From the NCBI GenBank assembly GCA_019722365.1, contig JADFUC010000481.1, forward strand, positions 24,783 through 88,782: 64,000 nucleotides of DNA, given 5' to 3'. The notes beneath the pieces were generated by a model. The model did no database searches. It saw only the letters and a list, made by a program, of their open reading frames with translations, and was not told the DNA's origin. Each line of letters opens with the position of its first letter. Positions within the stretch are counted from its first letter, which is position 1. This document shows, in pieces, positions 1 to 10,939 of the stretch. Both the position numbers and the translations under genes were made by a program. The stretch is from Lithospermum erythrorhizon (Eukaryota > Streptophyta > Magnoliopsida > Boraginales > Boraginaceae).

Positions 1-5
1 TTTAC

Positions 6-152
6 CTGACTACCATTAGAGTGTTTCGCAACCGGTCCTTTGTTTTCAGAGGGAATTTTCATTTGATCAAGACATATCAAAGCTCGACTCGACGACAGGA
101 TCCGGTCTAGCAATCGAAACCGACCATCATCATCATGCCTCTTTAACGCCAT
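6..152 (-). CDS. First coding exon of an unidentified minus-strand gene (partial)
   Basis: Reading the minus strand, an ATG at 152-150 opens a frame of exactly 49 codons. It ends at CAG followed by a GTAAA donor at 5-1, so the exon closes in phase 0 and the gene runs off the left edge. The peptide starts MALKRHDDDGRFRLLDRIL and is basic and hydrophilic, with no signal peptide or membrane segment. I do not recognise the family. A good Kozak purine is present (AAATGG), and the upstream out-of-frame ATG at GCATGAAATGG reaches a stop after a few codons, which favours the chosen start. The minus-strand open frame at 181-393 lies upstream and is probably 5' leader. Without the next exon the assignment rests on the start, donor and open frame only. 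Confidence 0.5.
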
Positions 153-1915
153 TTCATGCAACGATACCGGTCTCTACCAATCAAGAGTCATTCCCATTTG
201 TCAAACTTTGTGAAAATGAGGATAATTGTGTAATTGGGTTTCGGTTGTTGAATTTGTGTGAAAATTGAAATGTTGGTTTTTGTTGTTGATTTTGGATGAA
301 CATTGATTTATGAAATTGGGTTAAAGGTGGAGTTTTTATTGATTTAAAGTGAAATATATCAATTGTGAATTCGAAATGTTGAATTTGGTGCAAGTAAGTT
401 TTGATCGATTCGCTAAAACATGTTGAATTTTAAATTGGCTCATTTTTTTTATGAAAGATGGAAAGTTTTATTGGATTTTATAAGAGGAAAGGGAAATGAG
501 GAGGCGATCGGGGAGGAGACGCGATGAGTGCGGAAGCGCTAAAGGCCATCCACCTGATCTTCACTCTATATTTCAAGATAACAAATTACCTCTTTGATAC
601 TAACATCTTTGATATCTTTTAGTAGCATCGATGTGTATCGTGGAGCTCAATTTATACGAAAGTGACCAAAGACTGCCATTAAGATCAAGACTTATTTGTT
701 TTCTTTTTGACCCTATTTAAGAAATCTCTATACTCATCTTCAGTTTTTTATGATTAATGATTAAGAATGTAAGTTTTGAATATGATTTGAATATTTAAAA
801 CGCTTTTGAAAATACTGCAAAGTGTTAACTTGATTAGAACTTGGAATTGAGTTTGAATTCGACCCAACACGATCGCGCGATACACCACAAATCATTTAAT
901 TAAAGGTTAAAAAATCAAGTTTAAAACATAGTTTTTCGTCGTTAAAAACCCGTCGGGACTAAGCGGGGACTGGGTGGTTGTTCCTAAATTGTCCTCAAGT
1001 CCCACCGACTTGGTACGGTCGGATCAAGCCCTCCCACCCAACCGATCCCAGATTTTTCTAACGCCGCTTTTTTGAACGCTATATGCTCCCGCCTCAAAAC
1101 ACTTTTCGACCTAACTCGCCGACCTCGGCGACTTTCATACTTTCAAAAAAAAAAAATCTCATACAAACTCTCCGATGTAAATTAGAGATTTACAAATTGC
1201 GGTGTTATAACCATTTTACTTCATTATCAAACCTGCAGTCGCTGTATTTCAATCTTATAATTCATTTACTTTCATACTGCAATGTCATGGGAAATATGAT
1301 CGACGCACAAGGTCAGCGATGTCAAAGGTTTTTGTAATAATTAATAAAAAGAGATTATATTTTATTTATTATAAATTTTGTCTCGATCTCTATAATTATT
1401 GGATAAGACAAATAACTTCATTAAAATGTCAAAAAAATACGCAGACGGCTCAATAAATAAGCATCATCCAGCCACGTTATGCCTCGGTTCAATCCTCAAG
1501 TAAGCATCATATATTACTTTATTTGTAGTGATTTCCTCTAATCGTCTTTAAGTATTTAATTTATATATATTACTTATTCGTAATATTCAATATTCAGATT
1601 CATAATTTGGCAATACTATATAAAACGGCCAATCTGCTAAAAGACGCAAAGTTACCAAAAAATCACCTAAATCCTCAATGTGAATGATCCAAAATGATCA
1701 TTATCAAAATAGGTGAATTGGAAAAATTATCAAATGTTAGTGATGTTTAGTGTGATTCGTCGTTATTTAATTGGCAACTTTTTGATAAGTTTGGGGGGAA
1801 GTTTGGTGTATTTTGGGGGGCTTGGACAGACCGACAAGTACATTATAAAATTGCGTGCAAACATATCGAAATACAAGTAGTATTTGTTGAGTTTAGTTTT
1901 TAGTTGTGAATTGTG
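153..1915. other. Divergent intergenic region between the left-edge gene and the dehydrogenase gene
   Basis: This stretch separates two genes transcribed away from each other. It should hold the 5' leader and promoter of the minus-strand gene on its left side and those of the dehydrogenase gene on its right. No convincing coding region was seen; the small open frames at 1083-1337 and 181-393 have no recognisable product. The part at about 850-1080 is more GC-rich than its surroundings. Confidence 0.5.
1617..1626 (+). promoter_or_regulatory. Candidate TATA box of the dehydrogenase gene
   Basis: The sequence CTATATAAAA lies about 290 bases upstream of the dehydrogenase ATG. It matches the plant TATA consensus and sits in an otherwise mixed AT context. 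Transcription would start near 1650, giving a 5' leader of roughly 260 bases. That is inference; no transcript evidence is available. Confidence 0.35.
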
Positions 1916-4334
1916 ATGGATGATATCGAATGCGTAGGGGTGGTGGGTGGCGGCCAAATGGGGTCGGGAATTGCCCAACTCGCCGCCGTCCACGGCCTCC
2001 ATGTTTGGCTTCTTGACTCTCATCCACAAGCTCTTCAAAAAGCTAGGGATTTCATTTCAACCAATATTCATCGCTTGATTTCCAAGAATCACCTCTCCCA
2101 GGTACCCCTCTCGATTTTGAAAATTTTAGAATTTATCCTATGAATGTAACTCATTTTATCCCCTTAATAATTGAATGTCTTTCAATAAATAGACTTAGAG
2201 TAGCTATCTCAATTTTTGTTCAGGATCTGTTACTATAATCTTTTAATCTTTTCAACCAGTAATTATTTACTCCAATTATTTTACCTTCTTCCCCTTCGAG
2301 TAATCCAAATATTTACCCCCTCTGTCCCAATAAGACTATTCATTTCTGAATTTTTTAAAGTGTTATTATATGTATTTGTAATATTTGATGAAAAATACGG
2401 AGTATATAGTATTACTAACATATAGGTTTACACATATACGGAGTATGTATTATGTTAGTAATAAATGATGAAAAATATATCAAAAGATGAAATTTTTACT
2501 ATGATTTACTAATAACCTGATAATTTTGATTTAGTTTATGTATCAACCTACAAAGATTGTGAAATTTGATAATTGAAAGTCAAAGTGAACAACTTTTTGG
2601 GATGGAGTGAGTAGAATTTAATTTATGGAGTATTAAATTGGCATCTGCTAATCAAATCTCAAGAAATGGTTTTATAGTCAAACATGTTGTTCATCCTGTT
2701 TTCCCCTAACAGGCGAAAGGGGATGAAACTATTGGACGATTACATTTCACTTCGAAATTGGAGGATTTTCATTCGGTGGATATTGTTATCGAGGCGATTG
2801 TGGAGTCTGAGGATGTCAAGAAGAAGTTGTTTACTTCATTGGATGGGATCACCAAAGCCTCTGCTATTTTAGCATCCAATACCAGTTCACCTCACTACTT
2901 TATAGCTGCTACGAATCGACCTCCCCAGGTTTCTGCCAAGATTTAGTAATTTGCTCTGAAGTCAGAATAAAGCTTTGATTATGTATCTTTATAATGTAAG
3001 TAGTAGCACAACCACATTATTCCTCCGATACAAAATCATCAGGTTTGCAGAGGGGAATGGGGAATGCTTAGAAACACTCATATTGAAAGATTGTGAAATT
3101 ACAAGTCGGTTAGTCATTCTATCACCAATTGGTTCGAACCACATGGATTCTTGACAATGTCATGTTGTTCTTGAGCATGAAAATATAGGTCACTTTAGTG
3201 CAAATGCATACTAAATTGTATGAATTTAAAGGTCAAATATTTAGATTCTTGATTAGAAAATATATAATGTAATTCATTAAGATTGGAATGGAGTGAAGAC
3301 GATTATGCTAATCTTGTTTATACGTCATTTTAGTATCATGGGACTTTCTTGAATTTATCATTTGTCCTCAAATTTTTAGTAGCATGTCTTTGATATCCTT
3401 CATTGTTAGGGAAGTTAATGCTTTGCTGCTTGTTGTTTTATGTATAGGTAATAGGGATGCACTTTATGAACCCTCCGCCTATTATGAAGCTGGTAGAGAT
3501 AGTGAGGGGTGCTGATACATCAGATAATACTTTTAATGTCACAAAAAAATTAGCCGAGAGGTTATTTGCTGAAACTTCTTCGATTACAGTACTTCTTCAA
3601 GGCATTGTAGGTGCGGTAATTGAAACCCGAATATTGCATTAGTTAAGACATATCTAACAGATAATGAAGACTACTTGAATTGTAGCCTATTTGAAAGGAC
3701 TTAACGAGTATTATAATACGGACTTAAATTGTGTAGACTATATAAACAGCAGTAATCAAGCAAATAACTCAATATAAGTTGCTCTGCCTCATTTTTAATT
3801 ATATACCTCGTTAAGAGCTCTGTGAATAATACCATACTATGTGCTGCTGTGATGGTTTCTCAGCCTCCATAGTTAATTGTTACCTTTGCTTAATGCTTTG
3901 TTCACTCCTTTGCAACACTTTCTGAGTTGGGAATGTTTGTTTGAGAATCTTTGGCATCATCTAAATCTCATGTTACGCTCAACTGCATTCGTAGGTTTGG
4001 GAAGACAGTGATCTGCTCTCAGGATTTTTCAGGCTTCATTGTGAACCGCATTTTAATGCCAATGATCAATGAAGCCTTCTATGCTCTGTACACTGGAGTA
4101 GCAACAAAGGAAGATATTGATACTGGAATGAAACTGGGGACAAATCATCCAATGGGTCCTCTGCAACTTGCAGACTTCATTGGGCTTGATGTTTGCTTAT
4201 CAATACTGAATGTTCTTCATGCTGGCCTCGGTGACAATAAGTACGCGCCGTGCCCTCTTCTCATGCAGTATGTTGATGCTGGTCGGCTTGGTAAAAAACG
4301 AGGTCTTGGCGTTTACAGTTATCCTCGACTGTAA
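1916..4334 (+). CDS. 3-hydroxyacyl-CoA / 3-hydroxybutyryl-CoA dehydrogenase-like protein, 4 exons, 284 aa
   Basis: Exons are 1916-2101, 2713-2928, 3448-3560 and 3995-4334. All junctions are GT-AG and the phases join to one 284-residue frame. The N-terminus has the NAD-binding Rossmann loop GVVGGGQMGSGIAQ (about residues 8-21). The second exon carries DIVIEAIVESEDVKKKLF and the SNTSS segment. The third has GMHFMNPPP with the family's catalytic His and KLVEIVRG with the paired Glu. The fourth has SGFIVNRIL with the conserved Asn and NHPMGPLQLADFIGLD of the C-terminal dimerisation domain. The family oxidises 3-hydroxyacyl-CoA to 3-ketoacyl-CoA with NAD(P); the plant single-domain type resembles the Arabidopsis At3g15290 product and may act in peroxisomal or cytosolic acyl-CoA metabolism, but no targeting signal is obvious. 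Odd point: the residues right after SNTSS read PHYFIAATNRPPQV and are about two shorter than usual. Intron 1 holds a MITE. Confidence 0.93.
2314..2613. mobile_element. Stowaway-like MITE in intron 1 of the dehydrogenase gene
   Basis: The left end reads TACCCCCTCTGTCCCAATAA. The reverse complement of the right end reads CTACTCACTCCATCCCAAAA. These are imperfect terminal inverted repeats of the CTCCCTCCGTCCC type, flanked by TA. The interior is AT-rich with no open frame and holds two copies of TACGGAGTAT. Length, TIR and TA site fit a non-autonomous Tc1/mariner-type element. Confidence 0.65.
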
Positions 4335-6482
4335 AAGAATACCAGAGTAAGAGCTTTGAACATCAGCAAATACCTAGTGTCCTACTGCCCCTAGTGTTCA
4401 AGAGTCCCTAGGTCTATAAAATAAAATGACAGTAAAGAAAATAAAATTCAATATGGAGCATTTATCCTATCCAGGCTGGCTGGTATTGAACCGAACTCGA
4501 CTTGAATGTTTGTTAGGATCGATTTGGTAGCTCAGTTCGCTGCCCTGAACCTGGTTTCTTAGTTTCGATCAAATCCAAGCCGAAGGCTTTAGTTCGTTTT
4601 ATATACTCAACATACATAGTTTAGGGAAGCAAAGCAGCCTAAGAAATAGTTTGGAGAAAAAATCATTGTAGACATGAGATCCAACAGCTAGTTCAACAAA
4701 TTCAGTTTGCTATATTAATAAAGTCTATCAAAAAGATTAAATCCTGAATGATGATGTTTGTGCTATTGTTTCTTGTATCTTGGTTAATATTTCGACTCCT
4801 ACAACAAGAAAATATGGAGCATTGGATCTGCGGATTTATAAACAAATCCAACATGACCGATAAATTATGAAAGTCCACCTGACTACCTCTATGGAATTGT
4901 CTCTAATAATTCTATTTTTGTTTTAGAAAAATAGTACTGTAATACTAAATTCATAATATACAATTTAGTAGAAAAATTAGTTTTTGTTTTTCAAAATTAT
5001 GTTTTTTGTGACTTATTGAACGTATTTATTAAATTTACTACCACTTAAAATTGACTGATGCAATTGAGCAGAATTTGTCTTCGATCCGAGCATGGACTAA
5101 GTTGTTTCGTCCAATATTCTTTTGGTTTAATAATAATCTTATGGTGATAGCCATCAAACGAGAACTTGAATTGATCCAATAATACCCCATTAATCAAGAA
5201 TCGTAGTATTTGAATATATGCCCCATAATTCAAGAATTTGATCCTCCTTATCACTACTAGGAACTGTATAACTTACATTTACATATCATGCAACAGAATA
5301 GATGGGATTAGGATCTTGCTTGCGTAATTATGTAACAATTTCACAAGAAGGACTTGATCAATAAATTTACTTCATATATTTTGAAATACTTGACATATTA
5401 GTAAAAAAAGTTAGTAGTAATTTATTATTACTTGATATTGAACTTTAAAAAGTCACTACAACTTTTTATATTTGTATATTAACTTTATTGTTATGTATCT
5501 TCTAATTTTTAATTATTGAAAAGTTGATCTATTTACATTTCCATCAAAATTGATATGATCTCTTATTCTTGTAGGTCTTTACTTTTTTAAGTTTTACTAG
5601 AACATCAACTATTTGAAACACAAGTACTAATAAATAAATAAAATCAAGCATTAGCTCGCTTAGTTATGACTATATAAACGCTCTAAATTCATCTATATGT
5701 TGATTGTTGAATTTGTAAGTCGTATTAGGATTTCAACAAATTCTATCAATAAAATTCGAGGTCTAACATAATCCTTCTCTTTATCTTGGCTTGAAACATT
5801 CATTACAGAACTGACAGAGTTATTGAAATACAAGGACGATGATGAAAAATTTTCCTGAAAGAAATAATGCAAATATAATAACTACTTTATTTGTATTTGA
5901 ATGATCTATTTTGTTTGTGTTACTCCTTAATATATTATTCATATGAAGAATGGAAGAACTCAAGATTCAAGAAGTATATTTAACTAAAATTCATCCAATA
6001 GAAAATACTTATTATATATGAGGAGATGAATATATGAAAACACATAATTAGAAGCAGAAAAAATGTAGTCTATATTTAGTATTGATATATTCTAAAAGAA
6101 TCAACAATAAAAAATGTTAAATTTTCTTATTCAAAGGGGGTTGAAGAGCTATTACCCTATTATCTCCACTTTGATATGCCATATCAGATAATGGTTAGCT
6201 CCATCTTTCAAGTTTGTTGTTTTTATATAATAAAAGAACTATCAAATTTGAAATGGTTAGCTCCACTTTGAAATGCAAAAAATGATCAACAAAAACAATT
6301 AACAATTGTGGAATTAAGAGGAAAAAATAATTATGACAAAAAAAATCAATAGTAAAAGAAGAGCTATCAAATTTTGACTTATAATCATTCATCTTTGGCA
6401 GAACATTTTCCTCCTCATAATAATATAACTACTCATTAATAATACATTATTAAGAAAAACTATAATACATCAACATAGATTT
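4335..6482. other. AT-rich intergenic DNA between convergent genes
   Basis: The dehydrogenase gene and the VQ gene point towards each other, so this stretch holds both 3' ends. AATAAA-like signals for the plus-strand gene occur near 4421-4435 (AAATAAAATGAC). Otherwise it is AT-rich, with short spurious frames at 5045-5254 and 6195-6392. I see no gene or clear repeat in it. Confidence 0.5.
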
Positions 6483-7121
6483 TCAAGAAGTGCCCCCTGA
6501 AAGTTTGGGTGAAGTTACAGGAAACAATGACAAAAGCTGAGGTTCAGAGTACTCTTTAGGTGTACTTGTTCTTGGTGATGGATGCAAGTAAAACTTCTTC
6601 TCAGCTATAGCTTTCTGTTCTTCAGATGAACAATTCAACCCCAATAATGGAGAAGAAGAAGATGATGAAGAATTATGGTATTGCTCTTCATTATTCAATG
6701 GTGTAACAGGACTAAGAGCAAGTGATGGAAAATCAAGAATGCTTGGAGATAGGATCTCATGCCCCTTGTTCCTAGGAGAAAAGCTTCCAACAAAAGGGTT
6801 GATCATTAGTCCATTCTTGAGGCTGTTTCTTCTTTCATAAAGCTTAAAGCCTTGTTTTTTAGGTGGAATGTTGAAGCCTTTGTTGTGAAGATCTGATGAT
6901 GGCGGTTGTTTGGAAGCTTGTTTTGAGGTTTCTGATGAGCCAGTAAGCATTTGGACAACTTGTTTGAATGATGTTGTGTCTGCTTGGACAAAGGTTGTTG
7001 GGTATGCATTGGATTCAGTTCTTGAAATGGTTGTTTTGGGAGTCAATGGTGGAGTTACTGATGAACCATTGATATGTGGAGAAAGGATTTCATTTTCTTC
7101 AGGTTTTGAGGTGACCTCCAT
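6483..7121 (-). CDS. VQ motif-containing protein, 212 aa, intronless
   Basis: The single frame begins at ATG 7121-7119 and ends at a stop at 6483-6485. It has the defining VQ motif, F52-xxx-V56-Q57-M-L59-T60-G61, within the segment TTFVQADTTSFKQVVQMLTG. It also has many Ser-Pro and Thr-Pro sites (for example VTPPLTP near residues 22-28, FSPR, ILSPS, ALSPVTP and LHPSPRTSTP near the C-terminus). The C-terminal block AIAEKKFYLHPSPRTSTP is typical of the VQ4/VQ11/VQ19/VQ31/VQ33 group. Known members bind WRKY transcription factors through the VQ motif and are MAP-kinase substrates in defence and growth signalling, acting in the nucleus. A Ser-rich run (SSSSSSSP) lies in the middle. Lack of introns is normal for the family. 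The GA-rich leader upstream fits a 5' UTR. Confidence 0.93.
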   Translation of the reverse strand: MEVTSKPEENEILSPHINGSSVTPPLTPKTTISRTESNAYPTTFVQADTTSFKQVVQMLTGSSETSKQASKQPPSSDLHNKGFNIPPKKQGFKLYERRNSLKNGLMINPFVGSFSPRNKGHEILSPSILDFPSLALSPVTPLNNEEQYHNSSSSSSSPLLGLNCSSEEQKAIAEKKFYLHPSPRTSTPKEYSEPQLLSLFPVTSPKLSGGTS

Positions 7122-7400
7122 TGGAAGGATTTCAATTACTCAACTCTGACGAGGAGTGAGGTGGGGAGTAAGTTTTGTGTTGGTTTTGGCTTTTTTTGGG
7201 TGGGGAAGAAAAGATTAGTGAAAAACAAGGTTATTTTGCTTTGTTGTGCTGTGAAAAGAGATTGTTTATGCTTGTTTTTTCTAGGATTCTATTGTATTAC
7301 TGTATATGAAGTTTGGCTTTCCTCCCTCTCCCTCTCTCACTCTCAATTGTATTAAATAACTGTTTTTATTTTGGTGTTACAAGTTTGTTTGGTTTATTGT
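7122..7400 (-). promoter_or_regulatory. 5' leader and core promoter region of the VQ gene
   Basis: Read on the minus strand, the leader contains a GA-rich tract (GAGAGTGAGAGAGGGAGAGG, about 7320-7345) preceded by a TATTTAATAC element near 7350. GA/CT-rich leaders are common in plant 5' UTRs. The exact transcription start cannot be set from sequence. The open frames on the plus strand here (6910-7149, 7161-7355) are antisense shadows. Confidence 0.35.
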
Positions 7401-7762
7401 TTTTTTTTGGTGGGGTTGGGAAGATTTAATAGGAACAAAAGAATGCAGACCAACGGTCCTCATATGCTAAGAATTGATTGAAAATACAAGCATAATTTAA
7501 AACTAATGAAGAAATAAATAATTAAATATGAGATATTTGCTTCGTAATTATATCATTACTACATCAATAATAAAATATATTTAAAAAGAAGCAATGAACC
7601 ATTACGAAATTGTAGTAGTATATATGTTGTGTAGTTGTGACATCAAATTGATTTGAAATCATTTATCATTTGCGTCGTTGACTTTTGCCTTTCCATGTAT
7701 GAACTGGTTCATTAATGTTATAGGAATGAAAAAATGTAAAATTGTGGTAGTAAATCATACTC

Positions 7763-8216
7763 ACTTCGTTTCGTTTTTTTAATTATTGTTTTACCTATTT
7801 AATTTGTACATAGACTATAAAAAAGAGAAAAAATTAATTAAAAAATTACATTGAAAATATAAAATAATAATTAATTGAAAATATATCATTGATTGGTTAA
7901 TAATTTAAAGATAAAAAGTAAAAAATACATTGAAAATGTAACAATATAATTTATTACTCCATCTATTTTTTTTATTTGTCAAAAGTAGATTAAATTTTTT
8001 GTTTCATAATGTTGTCGTTTTAGCATAATAAATTATATTTTTATATTTTAATGTAATTTTTTGATTATTTTTTATCTTTAAATTATTAATTAGCCAATGA
8101 TATGGTTTCAACTAATTATCATTAATATTTTTAATGTACTTTTTAACTATTTTTTTCCCTTAATTTATGTGAAAATAAAATAAAATGCAACTAAAAATCG
8201 GAGAAAGTATTATTTT
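7763..8216. mobile_element. Two MITE copies of one family in inverted arrangement
   Basis: The left copy (about 7763-7962) and right copy (about 7953-8216) are reverse complements in outline. Both contain an AATTAGCCAATGATAT-like core, ATTGATTGGTTAATAATTTA on the left and TAAATTATTAATTAGCCAAT on the right. Outer ends carry CTCACTTCGTTTCG and ATCGGAGAAAGTA, degenerate CTCCCTCCGTTTC-type TIRs. The same family occurs at 13690-13871 and 63728-63940. Confidence 0.6.
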
Positions 8217-8299
8217 GGTAGGCCAATCATGTAACTAGTACGCATATGGTGCTAACACCATATCATGTAATTATGCTAACATTTAGCTGGCAAAAAAAG

Positions 8300-9130
8300 A
8301 ACACCTCATCAACAATTAATAATGAAAAAAAAATCAAATAAAAAATACCAAACAATACACCAAAATCAGGTGTCCAACCTCATTTACTCCTCCTCCTCTC
8401 TCTCTCTCTCCACTCTACTCTCTCTACTACTCTTTCTCTCAGAAAATTGGAAGCACTGTAAAAACAAACTAATTCCTCTTTTTTCCCCAATCACGATCTC
8501 ATACTACAACAATCTACAAATTCTATCGACAATTCTTATAATGTGCTCGAAATTTAAAGGCAAATTCGAAAATCGTCAAATTGAGAATGGTAATATAAAT
8601 CGCTCAAATAATGTTATCATCAACCGACAGTTAGCTTTTTCCCCAAATATTAGGGTTTTGAAATTACGAAATTAGTTCTAGAATTGATAATAAATTATGA
8701 AATTATTGTTATCTATTAAAATATTACAAATTTTAAATTTGGGAAATCAACAATGAAAATAGGGTTCATGTGTTTATATTAATTTCAAAAAAAAAGTGAA
8801 ATAGTAGAAATATTTATGAAAAACTAGATTTATAAGTCAATTTGTGTATATTATTGCTCTAATGTATTCTAAAATTGAATTCTATAATTTTAGGTTTTTG
8901 AAATTGAAAAATTAGTAGAAAATTAAGGTTTATAGTTGTTGTTGACTTTAAATTAGTACATGCTTAATTTTCTAGTTTCTGGGCCAATATATAATTCGGT
9001 TTGAATTGTAAATTTAGAGTTCTAGTATAAAATCTCTACATATTATATAGTACATATGCGCATCGTAGATAAAATTGGTACTAATATATTTTGAATATAA
9101 GAAGTTCTATGCTCAAATATGTAGACCGTA
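8300..9130. other. AT-rich stretch with a CT-rich tract, no supported gene
   Basis: A CT-rich run (about 8384-8450) is followed by an open frame of 117 codons beginning at 8322. The peptide is low-complexity and Ser/Leu-rich where it crosses the CT tract and has no recognised domain. The tract could be the leader of an unseen transcript, but there is no splice-consistent coding exon that I can defend downstream. Confidence 0.3.
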
Positions 9131-9133
9131 ATT

Positions 9134-9293
9134 AGAGTACATTTGTACTCTAGGTTGTTAGTTACACACATTTGAGTACATAAAAATTCCAGACACACAC
9201 ATTGGAATACATAAATACTCTGAAAATACTTAATTTTAGGAAGTGGATGTGTTTAAAAGTATTAGAGTACATATGTACTCGAATCATACACAT

Positions 9294-9335
<42 letters not shown>

Positions 9336-9658
9336 TATGAAAATACTTAGTTTTAGGAAGTGATTGTGTTTAAACATATTAGAGTATATATGTACTTAAA
9401 ACATACACAATCAGTATATATATATATTAATCGAAAATACTTTCTAGCTTTTAAAGAATGTGTTTAAAATGTATTAGAGTACATATGTACTCAAAACATA
9501 CACATTTGAGTATATATATATTATGAAAATACGTAGTTCTAGGAAGTAAAATGAGTTTAAATATATTGAAAGTACATAAGTATTCTAGTCACATACTTTT
9601 GAATATATATATACTCTGAAAATACTCAGTCTTAGAAAATAAACGCTGGCTTAAATAT
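9134..9658. repeat. Diverged tandem array, about five units of 92-125 bp
   Basis: Units begin near 9134, 9259, 9378, 9472 and 9564. Each unit contains TTAGAGTACATATGTACT, then ACACATTTGAGTATATATAT, then GAAAATACTTAGTTTTAGGAAG, then GTGTTTAAA. Unit length differs mainly through the (AT)n run, which is longest in the second unit (about 9299-9333). A single related unit lies at about 23860-23915. The open frame 9162-9377 on the minus strand is a by-product of the array. Confidence 0.75.
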
Positions 9659-9659
9659 C

Positions 9660-10930
9660 AGAGGAGTATATATAAAGATTACCACAATAATACTTTTAGT
9701 ACTCCTTATATACCTCTAAAAAATCCTTTAAATCTATTAAGAAAAATGTATGTAACAGAGTTTGTAGTGACATATATATCAAGACACACAAATTTCAAGA
9801 CATATGTACTTTAAAAAGACAATTCATAATTATTTGAAATATTTAGCTCTAATGAATTGCGTTAAGTTTAATACGTGGTTTTTATATTTATGCTACTGCC
9901 GTTTCGCTTTCTCTTAGGTCGCTGTTAAGGCCCAACACAACCTACATGGAAAAAATTTGAGCGATATACTACCATTACTCCCAAGAGTCGTAAGCGAGCA
10001 AGAACGTTCTCAATCTGTGCATTTTCCGATCCGAAAGGCCTCTATACAAGCTTTACACATTGGAGAAGCGGGTTACTATTTTCAGGTTAGAAGAGCCTCT
10101 TTGAAATACTCTAAAAACGGAGCGTACTCATCCAAAATTGACGCCAGAAAAACGGGCAAAAGTCGCTATAAAAATAGCCCAAAGAAAGTCATGAAATACC
10201 TACCTAAAATGTGCCAATCGGAACCCATTCTACGAGGTTGTTTTTGATAAAGAACAGCCCATCGCCTAATATGTTAGAAGATCTTTGGTTGTATGCTTTT
10301 CAAGTTAGGAACATTAGTGTTACTAGTTTCAATTCTTTCAAAGCGGCTACCTATCAGAATGCCTAAAAAAATGGTTTCTATGTATTATTTTGTCCATGCA
10401 ATATATTTACATTTTGATAAAAGTTAGAAGTGCTGAGATCGAGCAGACGTGAACCGTTTTCGCACTTTTATGATTTCTTATGTTGAATATCTCTCATGTA
10501 TTTTGTTTGGTGAATAACTAGTTATATACTGCAAATGTAATCGATTAGAGTATTTTATGTTGCTACAACTAGAGATGGGTTTGGATGCGTTTTTCCTCTA
10601 AACACATTATTATGATCATAGCCAATTCTTGAGTTGACTTGGAAACCTTTGGTATCTACTGATTTCTACAAAAATTCTTTTGGATTTCGACTTCATTTCG
10701 TTTTAAAAATGATCTGTAGATGTACATACCTAAACAACAATGACCACACCAATACATAACCAAATATTAGAGTAATTTATCAAGTAAGACGCCAGAATAA
10801 CCCGCTATGTTAAAAAAAATAAAAAAATTAAAAAATTTCGGCCGGTGTATGGACCTGAGATAAGATAAATAATTTCATGATAAGCCATTATTTAGTAAAA
10901 TTATTTTAGCTTCTAATTACATTTTATAAT
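9660..10930. other. Unassigned sequence, no supported gene
   Basis: A 96-codon frame at 9957-10247 (starting at a TTG/ATG-poor site) encodes a basic peptide with no family I recognise. Nothing else here looks coding. The composition around 9900-10250 is less AT-rich than its flanks, so it could be an old gene or transposon fragment. Confidence 0.3.
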
Positions 10931-10939
10931 TTAGTAGTA

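Noticed and set aside
8322..8675. 117-codon frame with a Ser/Leu-rich start
   Set aside because: The Ser/Leu run is the translation of a CT-rich tract, and the rest has no recognisable domain or conserved pattern.
9300..9333. (AT)n run as an independent element or origin
   Set aside because: It is an expansion of the short AT part found in every unit of the 9.1-kb tandem array.
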